Source: Nocardia wallacei
Lineage (GTDB): Bacteria > Actinomycetota > Actinomycetes > Mycobacteriales > Mycobacteriaceae
Assembly (NCBI RefSeq): GCF_029868745.1
Contig: NZ_JARWOP010000085.1
Coordinates: 1-64,000, forward strand
Direction of reading: 5' to 3'
Length of the DNA stretch: 64,000 nt
Within the stretch, counting starts at the first letter, position 1. Each line of letters opens with the position of its first letter. Below, piece after piece: positions 26,134-34,032 of this stretch. Under the pieces are notes generated by a model, which saw nothing but the letters and a program-made list of their open reading frames with translations, ran no database searches and was not told the DNA's origin. The translations under genes and the position numbers were made by a program.

Positions 26134-26936
26134 CCGCAGCCAAGCGCGGCCGCGTGCCGCAGCGCCGGATCGCCGAAACCGTTGCCGCCGAGTTGCGCTC
26201 GCGCATCCTGGCCGGCGACGAGAATTACCGGCTGCCCACCCAGGACCAGCTGGTGCAGGACTTCGGCGTCAGCTACCCCTCGATCCGCGAGGCGCTGCGC
26301 ATCCTGGAGACCGAGGGCCTGGTCACGGTGCGCCGGGGCAATGTCGGCGGCGCGGAGGTGCACCGGCCCGACGAGATGTCGGCGGCCTATCACCTCGGGC
26401 TCGCCCTGCAGGCCGCGCACGTTACCCTGGGCGACCTCGCCACCGGCCTGCGCATGCTGGAGCCGACCTGCGCGGCCGAGTGCGCCAGGCGGCCCGACCG
26501 TGCGGAAACCGTGATACCGGCGCTCACCGAGAACGTCGACAAGTCGGCCGAACTCGTCGACGACGGCGTGGCCTTCACCCACACCGCCCGCGAATTCCAC
26601 GACCTCATCGTCTCCTTCACCCCGAACCTCACCGTCCGCTACGTGGTCAGCACCCTGGTCGCGCTGTGGTCGGTCCAGGAGGAGACGTGGGCCGAGGCGC
26701 AGGCCCGCCGCGGCGAGTACCCGTCCCCCGCCGAGGCCGCCGAGGCGGTGCGCACGCACCGCCGCCTCGTCAAGGACATCGCGGCGGGCCGGGCCGACGA
26801 GGCCGAGCAGTTGTACCGCACCCACCTGGCCGCGACCCAGGCCGTGGTCCTCGAGCGTTTCGACGACGGCGTGGTCAACGCCTCCCGCAGCGGCGCCCGC
26901 CTCGCCATGCGGTCCGGTCCGCGCACCCGGATCTGA
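26130..26936 (+). CDS. GntR/FadR-family transcriptional regulator
   Basis: A 268-aa regulator. The winged HTH (about 1-75) shows AETVAAELRSRILAG, LPTQDQLVQDFGVSYPSIRE and ALRILETEGLVTVRRGN. The C-terminal helical ligand-binding domain has the FCD/FadR pattern (LEPTCAAECARR, FHDLIVSFTPN, HRRLVKDIAAGRADEAEQ). Such proteins usually respond to acids or acyl-CoAs. It is flanked by the two inverted copies of a 32-bp element and by an ATTCTC-N7-GAGAAT site, making it the best local candidate for control of this cluster. A GTG at 26103 would add nine residues. Confidence 0.9.
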   Translation: MTAAKRGRVPQRRIAETVAAELRSRILAGDENYRLPTQDQLVQDFGVSYPSIREALRILETEGLVTVRRGNVGGAEVHRPDEMSAAYHLGLALQAAHVTLGDLATGLRMLEPTCAAECARRPDRAETVIPALTENVDKSAELVDDGVAFTHTAREFHDLIVSFTPNLTVRYVVSTLVALWSVQEETWAEAQARRGEYPSPAEAAEAVRTHRRLVKDIAAGRADEAEQLYRTHLAATQAVVLERFDDGVVNASRSGARLAMRSGPRTRI

Positions 26937-26988
26937 CCACGTCTCCCCGGTTGGGCGAAGCCGGTCCGCCAGCCGGACGGTAATCGTA

Positions 26989-27007
26989 TTCTCTTTTCAT
27001 GAGAATC
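26989..27007. promoter_or_regulatory. ATTCTC-N7-GAGAAT operator downstream of the GntR gene
   Basis: ATTCTC-TTTTCAT-GAGAAT, identical in half-sites and spacing to 20200-20218. It is 52 bp after the GntR stop and some 325 bp before the next start codon. Confidence 0.6.
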
Positions 27008-27185
27008 TATTATCGGACGAACGGCCGGAGGCAACCGGGATCGACATCGCCGCCCTGCCGTCCAGCCACCGGGCCACGCCTGACGCCTCGAGCGGCGAAT
27101 AGCCATGCACCCGTGCGCTTTCCGAACACAGTCGCGCATACCCACAACAGCCGGGCGACCGACTACTCCACGGTAAGTAACGGCA

Positions 27186-27217
27186 CAAGTATTGCTATCC
27201 TTATGAGGATTGAAGTA
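27186..27217. promoter_or_regulatory. 32-bp operator element, inverted copy 2
   Basis: The core ATCCT-TATG-AGGAT lies at 27197-27210. Inverted relative to 26018-26049, with one mismatch in 32. It precedes the long plus-strand operon that begins with the beta-propeller gene. Confidence 0.75.
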
Positions 27218-27332
27218 GCGTGATGCGCGTTACACGGCCTGCGGTGCATGCCAGCGGAATGACATTTCCGTAATGCAGCAGGTCAGCGACACCACAAGAC
27301 CAACAAACTTCTCACCACTCGGAGGCCCCGCC

Positions 27333-28928
27333 TTGACTACAGGGGCGCGCTACAGCGGCACCGCATCGACCACCCTCGCGCAGGGCTGGAGCCTGGAACG
27401 GCTCACCCCGCCGAGCCGCCTGTTCGGCGCGAACGGTCTGCGCACCGGTCCCGACGGCCGCATCTACGTGGCCCAGGTCGCCGGCAGCCAGATCAGCGCA
27501 CTCGACGTCGGCACCGGCGAGCTGGAAACCGTCAGCGCCAAGGGCGGTGACATCGTCGCCCCCGACGACCTGGCCTTCGACCCCGAGGGCAATCTCGTCG
27601 CCACCGAGTACATGGACGCGCGAGTCAGCGTGCGCGGCACCGACGGCCGCACCCGCGTGCTCCGCGCCGATCTGCCCGGCGCCAACGGCATCACCGTGCA
27701 CAACGGCCGCCTGTTCGTCAACGAGTGCCGCATCGGCGGACGGCTCATGGAACTGCCCCTCGACGGCGGTGCGCCGCGCGTGCTGCAGGACAACCTGCCG
27801 ATGCCCAACGCCATGGAGGTCGGCCCCGACGGCCTCCTCTACTACCCGGTCATGGGCACCAACGACATCTGGCGCATCGACCCCGACGGCGGTGCGCCGC
27901 AACGGGTCGCGGGCGATCTCGGCTCCCCCGACTCGGTGAAATTCGACGCCGACGGCTTCCTCGTCTCCACCCAGGCGGCGTCGGGCGAGGTGCTGCGCAT
28001 CGATCTGCGCACCGGCGACCGGCAGGTGCTGGCGCGCCTGGAGCCGGGCCTGGACAACTGCACCTTCGTCGGCGACCGGTTGTTCGTGTCGCACTTCTCC
28101 GGCGCGATCACCGAAATCCGCACCGGCGGCGAGACAAAGCCGGTGCTGCCCGGCGGCCTGCTCTGGCCGCTGGATCTCACCGTCGCCCCCGACGGCAGCC
28201 TCTACGTCGCCGACGGCACCTTCTTCTACGTCCTGCGCGACGGCGAATTGCACACTGTCGCCTCGCTTTTCAGCCCGGGTAACCCCGGCTATGTGCGCGG
28301 CGTCGCGGCCGTGGGTCCGGGCGAGTTCGTCTGCGCCACCTCTACCGGTCAGATCTCCTACTACCGCCCGGGTTCGGCCCAGGAGCCACAGGTCGTGGCG
28401 GACGGTTTCGACCAGCTCTACGGTGTCGGGCTCGCCCCCGGCGGCGCGATCGTCGCCGCCGAGCTGGGCGCGGGCCGGGTGCTGTCGGTGCGGCCGGGCG
28501 AGGTGGAGGTGCTGGCCGCCGGGCTGAACGCGCCGCTGGGGATCGCCTTCGGCCCGGACGGCACGGTCCTGGTCTCCGAATCCGGCGCCGGACGCGTGGT
28601 CTCGGTCGGTCCCGCCGGTGTCGACACGGTGGTGGACGGGCTGGAGACGCCGCACGGAATCCTGGTGCGCGACGGGCAATTACACATCGTCGACGCCGGT
28701 GCGAAAACCGTGGTCCGGGTCGATCTCGAGACCAAGGCACGCACCACGCTCGCCTCGGGCCTCCCGATCGGCGCGCCGCCCGGAGTGGTGCCCAAGCCAC
28801 TGCTCGGGACGCCGCCGTTCTCCGGTCCGATGGGACCGTTCGCGGGCATCGCCGCCGCGGCGGACGGCACCCTCTACGTCTCCGCCGACGCCGAGGGCAG
28901 CGTCCTGGCGCTGCGCGAGGAGGCGTGA
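27333..28928 (+). CDS. SMP-30/gluconolactonase-like beta-propeller protein
   Basis: A 531-aa cytosolic protein (no signal peptide) made of repeated blades with NGLRTGPDGRIYVAQ, PDDLAFDPEGNLVATEY, GITVHNGRLFVNE, NAMEVGPDGLLYYPV and similar units. This is the SMP-30/strictosidine-synthase/lactonase superfamily. Many members hydrolyse lactones with a bound divalent metal; with a Baeyer-Villiger monooxygenase three genes downstream, lactone hydrolysis is an attractive but unproven role. I choose the TTG at 27333, which has a strong GGAGG at 27321-27325; an ATG at 27273 lacks one. It is first in a seven-gene plus-strand run. Confidence 0.78.
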   Translation: MTTGARYSGTASTTLAQGWSLERLTPPSRLFGANGLRTGPDGRIYVAQVAGSQISALDVGTGELETVSAKGGDIVAPDDLAFDPEGNLVATEYMDARVSVRGTDGRTRVLRADLPGANGITVHNGRLFVNECRIGGRLMELPLDGGAPRVLQDNLPMPNAMEVGPDGLLYYPVMGTNDIWRIDPDGGAPQRVAGDLGSPDSVKFDADGFLVSTQAASGEVLRIDLRTGDRQVLARLEPGLDNCTFVGDRLFVSHFSGAITEIRTGGETKPVLPGGLLWPLDLTVAPDGSLYVADGTFFYVLRDGELHTVASLFSPGNPGYVRGVAAVGPGEFVCATSTGQISYYRPGSAQEPQVVADGFDQLYGVGLAPGGAIVAAELGAGRVLSVRPGEVEVLAAGLNAPLGIAFGPDGTVLVSESGAGRVVSVGPAGVDTVVDGLETPHGILVRDGQLHIVDAGAKTVVRVDLETKARTTLASGLPIGAPPGVVPKPLLGTPPFSGPMGPFAGIAAAADGTLYVSADAEGSVLALREEA

Positions 28929-28934
28929 GCGGCC

Positions 28935-29780
28935 GTGAGTGACAACGGATTCGGGCTCCGGGGCCGCGTCGTCATCGTCTCGGGCGCGGGCGGCGGCGGC
29001 ATCGGCACCACGGTGACCCGCAAGGTCGCGGGTGCGGGCGCCACCGTGATCGCGGTCAGCAGGTCGGCGGAGAATCTGGCGAAACACGTCGAACCGTTGG
29101 CGGCCGAGGGGCTTTCGGTATTGCCGGTCGCGGCCGACGCGGCCACCGACGAGGGCATCGCGACGGTGCTCGAGCACGCCCGCCGGGCCGACGGCGAACT
29201 GCACGGACTGGTCAATGTCGCCGGCGGCGCCGCACCGTCGACCTGGATGCCGTCCACCCGGGTGACCCGGGCGGACTGGCGCGGGCTGTTCACCCAGAAC
29301 CTGGAAACGATGTTCTTCATGAGCCAGGCGGTGGCCGCGGAGCTGAAGTCGCACGGGCGCGGCGGGTCGATCGTGTCGATCTCCTCGATCAGCGGAATGA
29401 ACACCGCCCCTTTCCATATCGCCTACGGCACGGCCAAGGCCGCGCTGGTGTCGGCGACCCGCACCATGGCCGTCGAGCTGGCCCTCGACGGCATCCGGGT
29501 GAACGCCGTCGCCCCCGGCGTCACCGAGACCCCGGCCTCGGGCGCCTACGTCGACGAGGACCCCGACCGCGACCGGCTGGCCATCGCCATGGGCCGCCGC
29601 GGCACCCCGGACGAGCAGGCCGGGCCGATCCTGTTCCTGCTGTCGGACCTGTCGACCTACATCACCGGGCAGACGCTGCTGGTCGACGGCGGGCTGAATC
29701 TCAAATGGACCCACCTCGGCGCCGACAACACCTCGCTGTTCCTGAAGGACGAGTCGTTCCGCGCCGCCATCACACGCTGA
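28935..29780 (+). CDS. Short-chain dehydrogenase/reductase
   Basis: A 281-aa SDR with an unusual glycine-rich SGAGGGGIGTTVTRKVAG motif, LVNVAGGAAPS, SIVSISSISGMN and AYGTAKAALVS (catalytic Tyr and Lys). It begins 6 bp after the propeller gene, so the two are probably co-translated. Likely an alcohol/ketone interconversion feeding the monooxygenase downstream. Confidence 0.88.
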   Translation: MSDNGFGLRGRVVIVSGAGGGGIGTTVTRKVAGAGATVIAVSRSAENLAKHVEPLAAEGLSVLPVAADAATDEGIATVLEHARRADGELHGLVNVAGGAAPSTWMPSTRVTRADWRGLFTQNLETMFFMSQAVAAELKSHGRGGSIVSISSISGMNTAPFHIAYGTAKAALVSATRTMAVELALDGIRVNAVAPGVTETPASGAYVDEDPDRDRLAIAMGRRGTPDEQAGPILFLLSDLSTYITGQTLLVDGGLNLKWTHLGADNTSLFLKDESFRAAITR

Positions 29781-29807
29781 CACCGCGGTTCTCATGAGGA
29801 GGATGTG

Positions 29808-31202
29808 ATGACCGAAACCGTCGATACCCACTCGGAAAACTCCACGGGCACAACGGCGCCGCAGGCGGCCGGACCGCTGTCGACGCCGCTGGTCATCGGC
29901 GTCGACGCGTACATCTCCGAGGAGTACGCGCGCGCCGAGCGCGACAAACTCTGGGCCAAGGTGTGGCAGCAGGTCGACCGGGTCGAGGAGATTCCCCGCG
30001 TCGGCGACTTCCTCACCTACGAGATCCAGGACGACTCGATCATCGTGGTGCGCACCGCTCCCGACACGATCCGCGCCTACCACAACGTGTGCGCGCATCG
30101 CGGCCGCCGCCTCATCGATACCCCGCCGGGTGAGCACCACGCCCGCGGCAGCCGCAAGCAGTTCGTCTGCGGCTTCCACGGCTGGCGTTACGACCTGGAG
30201 GGCAACAACACCTTCGTGGCCGAACGCGAGGACTGGCCGTGCGGGCTGAACCGCAACGACGGACTGAATCAGGTGCGGGTGGACACCTGGGGCGGCTGGA
30301 TCTGGATCAATCTGGACCCCGACGCCGGCCCGCTGCGCGAGTACCTGGAGCCCGCCGCCAGTCTGCTCGAGCATTTCGAGCTGGAGAACATGCGTTACCG
30401 GTGGCGCCGGTGGCTGACCTTCGACTGCAACTGGAAGGTCGCCTTCGAGGCGTTCATGGAGACCTACCACGTGCCCTACACCCACCCGGAGTTCATGAAT
30501 TTCGGCCAGTTCCTCGGCTGGGCGCGGGCGCAGGGCAAGCACAGCAACATCGGCTACGACGCGCCGAAGGGCATGGAGGAGAACCAGGCCAAGGTGCGGC
30601 TGGGCGCCGGTCCCGACGCGCGGGTGTCGACGGCGACGCTGCAGAACTTCACCTGGGAGAACGCCAACACCAACACCACCCGCACCCTGGTCGACGTCGC
30701 GAACCGGCTGGTCGACGAGCTGCCCGAGGGCACCCCGGCCAACGAGGTGCTGCGCTACTGGCTCGACACCGCCCGCTCCGAGGACGAGGCGCGCGGCGTG
30801 GTCTGGCCGAAGGTCGATCCCGACATCGTCGCCCAGGCCGGGACGGCGTGGCAGATCTTCCCCAACTTCCAGATCGGCCACGCGCTGAACAACATGCTGT
30901 GCTACCGGTTCCGGCCCTACGGCTACGACCCCGACAAGTGCCTCTTCGAGGCGGCGGTGTTCGAGCTGTTCCCGCCCGGCGAGGAGCCGGAAACGGAATG
31001 GGAGTACACCCCCGAGGGCGACCCCAACTGGAGAACCGTTCTGCCGCAGGACTTCTCGAATATGGCCGCCGTGCAAAAGGGGTTGAAGTCGCGCGGTTTC
31101 ACCGGCGCCAAGCCCAATCCGTACCGCGAACGCAGCATCGTCAACCTGCATCACAACCTCGCCTCGTACATGGGCACCGGCGAGCCCCGCGAGCTGACCT
31201 GA
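29808..31202 (+). CDS. Rieske non-heme iron oxygenase, alpha subunit type
   Basis: A 464-aa protein. The Rieske [2Fe-2S] ligands are CAHRGRRL (Cys-x-His) and CGFHGWRYDLEG (Cys-x2-His); the catalytic domain has FEAFMETYHVPYTHPEF with the two iron-binding His. It resembles ring-hydroxylating dioxygenase or carnitine/choline-type monooxygenase alpha subunits. ATG 29808 follows a clear GAGGAGG. No beta-subunit gene is adjacent. The electron donor is not encoded nearby. It differs from the two Rieske proteins at 41.4 and 43.9 kb. Confidence 0.92.
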   Translation: MTETVDTHSENSTGTTAPQAAGPLSTPLVIGVDAYISEEYARAERDKLWAKVWQQVDRVEEIPRVGDFLTYEIQDDSIIVVRTAPDTIRAYHNVCAHRGRRLIDTPPGEHHARGSRKQFVCGFHGWRYDLEGNNTFVAEREDWPCGLNRNDGLNQVRVDTWGGWIWINLDPDAGPLREYLEPAASLLEHFELENMRYRWRRWLTFDCNWKVAFEAFMETYHVPYTHPEFMNFGQFLGWARAQGKHSNIGYDAPKGMEENQAKVRLGAGPDARVSTATLQNFTWENANTNTTRTLVDVANRLVDELPEGTPANEVLRYWLDTARSEDEARGVVWPKVDPDIVAQAGTAWQIFPNFQIGHALNNMLCYRFRPYGYDPDKCLFEAAVFELFPPGEEPETEWEYTPEGDPNWRTVLPQDFSNMAAVQKGLKSRGFTGAKPNPYRERSIVNLHHNLASYMGTGEPRELT

Positions 31203-31251
31203 CCGTGGCGTCCCACCCACGAACTTCGAGCAAGAGATCTAGGACATCCGA

Positions 31252-33078
31252 ATGCAGCACTGCGAACCCACGGTAACGCCCGACGTCGACAAGGAAGCGT
31301 TACGCCTCAAGTACCTGGCGGAGCGGGACAAGCGGCTGCGGCCCGAGGGCCAGCAGCAGTATCTCGAGGCCGAGGACGAGTTCGCGGAATTCTACGAGAG
31401 CGATCCGCATCTGCCGGTGACGCCGCGCGCACCGATCGACGCCGATATCGAGGTGGTCGTGCTCGGCGGCGGTTTCGCCGGGCTCATCACCGCGCACCGG
31501 CTGCTGCAGGCGGGCGTCACCGATTTCCGGATCGTGGAGCTGGGCGGTGATTTCGGCGGGGTCTGGTATTGGAACCGTTACCCCGGAATTCAGGTCGACT
31601 CGGATGCCTACACGTATCTGCCGCTGATCGAGGAAACCGGCTACATGCCGACGGAGAAGTTCACCCACGGCGACGAGAACTACGAACACGCGCAGCGCAT
31701 CGGCAAACATTTCGGCCTTTACGACAAGGCGATCTTCCATACCCTGACGCGCTCGCTGGAATGGGACGAGGAGATCAAGCGCTGGCGGATCGGCACGAAT
31801 CGGGGCGACGATATCCGCGCCCGTTTCGTGGTGATGTGCCAGGGCCCCTACAACCGCCCGAAACTGCCCGGGATCTCCGGCATCAAGGATTTCCGGGGCC
31901 ACACCTTCCACACCGCCCGCTGGGACTACGAGTACACCGGCGGCAATCTGCACGGCGGCCTGGACCGCCTCGGCGACAAGCGAGTCGCGATCATCGGCAC
32001 GGGTTCCACTGCGGTGCAGGCGATTCCGCATCTGGCGCGCGGCGCGAAGCATCTCACCGTCTTCCAGCGCACCCCGTCCTACATCTTCGAGCGGGACAAC
32101 TACCCGACCGATCCGGAATGGGCGAAGTCGCTGCGGCCGGGCTGGCGGGCCGAGCGGCAGCGCAACTTCCACAACGCCGCCTTCGCGTTCTACAGCCCCG
32201 GCGAGCCGGACCTGATCTGCGACGGCTGGACCGAGGTCGCGCGCAACCTGGCCGCGAAGCTGAACGAAACCGGCGGGTGGGCCGCGCTCGCCGATCCCGC
32301 GAAGTTCCTGGAACTCAAGGAGATCGAGGACTACCGGGCGATGGAGCGGCTGCGCCGGCGCGTCGAGGAGATCGTCGAGGACCCGGAGACGGCGGAGAAG
32401 CTCAAGCCGTACTACCGCAATATGTGCAAGCGGCCGGTCTTCAACGACGAGTACCTGCCGACCTTCAACCGCCCCAACGTGACCCTGGTCGATGTGTCCG
32501 ACACCAAGGGCGTCGAGCGCATCACCGCGAACGGCATCATCGCCCACGGCGTCGAGCACGAGGTGGACTGCATCATCTTCGCCAGCGGCTTCGAGATCAC
32601 CACCTCCCTCGAGCGCCAGTACGACATCGAGCCGTTCACCGGCCGCGGCGGCCGCTCGCTCTACGAGCACTGGGGCAAGGGTTTCCGGACGCTGCACGGC
32701 ATCACCACGCACGGTTTCCCGAACATCTACTTCACGGGGTTCATCCAGGGCGGCGTCACCGCGGCCACCACCCTGATGTTCGAGCAGCAGGCCGATCACA
32801 TCGCCTACATCGTGAAGCAGGCCCAGGAGCGCGGCGTCGCCGTGGTGGAACCCACCGCCGACGCCGAGGAGGGCTGGGTGCAGACCATCCGCGCGAACAC
32901 CGTCGACAACAGCACCTTCGTCTCGGAATGCACGCCCGGCTACTACAACAGCGAGGGCGAGCCGAACGGCCGCTCGTTCCTGGGCGACCCGTTCTGGGGC
33001 GGCTTCTACGTGCTGGAGGAGATGTTGCAGGGCTGGCGCGACGCCGGCGACCTGGAGGGTTTGGCGCTGGGCCGATGA
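31252..33078 (+). CDS. Baeyer-Villiger monooxygenase (class B flavoprotein)
   Basis: A 608-aa protein with an N-terminal extension of about 60 residues, then the FAD Rossmann motif LGGGFAGL (72-77), YPGIQVDSDAYTY, the BVMO fingerprint FRGHTFHTARW (214-224, FxGxxxHxxxW) and a second nucleotide motif IIGTGSTAVQAIPHLA for NADPH. It inserts oxygen next to a ketone to give an ester or lactone. The extended N-terminus is typical of BVMOs acting on large or polycyclic ketones. Its neighbours (SDRs, a lactonase-like propeller, an aldehyde dehydrogenase) make a ketone to lactone to acid sequence plausible. Confidence 0.93.
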   Translation: MQHCEPTVTPDVDKEALRLKYLAERDKRLRPEGQQQYLEAEDEFAEFYESDPHLPVTPRAPIDADIEVVVLGGGFAGLITAHRLLQAGVTDFRIVELGGDFGGVWYWNRYPGIQVDSDAYTYLPLIEETGYMPTEKFTHGDENYEHAQRIGKHFGLYDKAIFHTLTRSLEWDEEIKRWRIGTNRGDDIRARFVVMCQGPYNRPKLPGISGIKDFRGHTFHTARWDYEYTGGNLHGGLDRLGDKRVAIIGTGSTAVQAIPHLARGAKHLTVFQRTPSYIFERDNYPTDPEWAKSLRPGWRAERQRNFHNAAFAFYSPGEPDLICDGWTEVARNLAAKLNETGGWAALADPAKFLELKEIEDYRAMERLRRRVEEIVEDPETAEKLKPYYRNMCKRPVFNDEYLPTFNRPNVTLVDVSDTKGVERITANGIIAHGVEHEVDCIIFASGFEITTSLERQYDIEPFTGRGGRSLYEHWGKGFRTLHGITTHGFPNIYFTGFIQGGVTAATTLMFEQQADHIAYIVKQAQERGVAVVEPTADAEEGWVQTIRANTVDNSTFVSECTPGYYNSEGEPNGRSFLGDPFWGGFYVLEEMLQGWRDAGDLEGLALGR

Positions 33079-33112
33079 CCCGCCCCGACGACCCCGGAGA
33101 GGACCGAACACC

Positions 33113-34024
33113 TTGTCAGAGTTGAGATTCGACGATCGCGTCGCCGTCATCACCGGCGCCGGTCGTGGTTTGGGGCGCGCCTACGCCGAACTCCTTGCCG
33201 CCCTGGGCGCCAAGGTGGTGGTCAACGATGTCGGCGGCACTACCCGCGGCGACGTCTTCGAGGCCGATGTGGCCGCGGAGGCCGCCCAGGCCATCACGGA
33301 CGCCGGGGGCGAGGCGGTCGCCAATACCGACTCGGTGGCCACGCCCGCGGGCGGGCGGGCGATCGTCGAATCGGCGCTGGACCACTTCGGCCGCCTCGAC
33401 ATCCTGATCCACAACGCGGGAAACGTGCGCTACGGGTCGCTCACCGAGCTGAGCTACGAGGATTTCGAGGCCGTCGTGGATGTGCACCTGCGCGGCGCCT
33501 TCCACGTGGTGCGCGCCGGTTTCCCGGTCATGAGCAAGGCCGGATACGGGCGGGTGGTCCTGACCTCCTCCATCGGCGGTCTCTACGGCAACAAGGCGGT
33601 GGCCAACTACGCGGTGGCCAAGGCCGGGGTGATCGGGCTGTCCAACGTGGTCGCGCTGGAGGGGGCGGAGGTGGGCGTCAAGTCCAACGTCATCGTGCCC
33701 TCCGCGCTCACCCGGATGGCCGCGGGCATCGACACCTCGGCCTATCCGGACATGCGGCCGGAACTCGTGGCGCCCGCGGTCGGCTATCTGGCGCACGAAA
33801 CCTGCACGCTCAGCGGCGAATTGCTGGTGTCGATCGCGGGCCGGGTGGCGCGTGCCTACATCGCCGAGACGCCGGGCGTGTATCAGCCCTCGTGGACCGT
33901 CGGCGAGGTCGCCGCGCGCATCGACGAGATTCGCAATACCGACAACTCCTGGATCCTGCCGCCCGCGTCGGCTCACGTCGACCACATCGGCGGCAGCTTC
34001 GCGATGGCCAGGGCAGGGAAGTGA
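33113..34024 (+). CDS. SDR of the MFE-2/17beta-HSD4-like type
   Basis: A 303-aa SDR with TGAGRGLGRAYAELLAALGA followed by KVVVNDVGG, the signature of the 3-hydroxyacyl-CoA dehydrogenase part of multifunctional enzyme 2, and ANYAVAKAGVIG for the active-site Tyr/Lys. Members act on 3-hydroxyacyl-CoAs, including sterol side chains. The start is a TTG at 33113 preceded by GGAGAGGA. It follows the BVMO gene by 34 bp and precedes the TPP enzyme. Confidence 0.9.
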   Translation: MSELRFDDRVAVITGAGRGLGRAYAELLAALGAKVVVNDVGGTTRGDVFEADVAAEAAQAITDAGGEAVANTDSVATPAGGRAIVESALDHFGRLDILIHNAGNVRYGSLTELSYEDFEAVVDVHLRGAFHVVRAGFPVMSKAGYGRVVLTSSIGGLYGNKAVANYAVAKAGVIGLSNVVALEGAEVGVKSNVIVPSALTRMAAGIDTSAYPDMRPELVAPAVGYLAHETCTLSGELLVSIAGRVARAYIAETPGVYQPSWTVGEVAARIDEIRNTDNSWILPPASAHVDHIGGSFAMARAGK

Positions 34025-34032
34025 GGACAAGC

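Larger units (their letters stand above)
26937..27332. other. 396-bp regulatory intergenic region with two operators
   Basis: Between the GntR gene and the beta-propeller gene. It holds a GAGAAT-type palindrome at 26989-27007 and the 32-bp element at 27186-27217, about 190 bp apart, and less GC-rich DNA between them. Short open frames here start or end inside the operators and show no protein similarity I can recognise. A GGAGG ribosome-binding site closes the region at 27321. Confidence 0.7.

Noticed and set aside
26999..27223. Short plus-strand ORF of 74 codons between the GntR and propeller genes
   Set aside because: It begins in one operator and ends in another (hence MRI at both ends); no ribosome-binding site or family. 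The antisense frame at 25988-26206 shows the same MRIEV string only because both overlap the inverted 32-bp copies.
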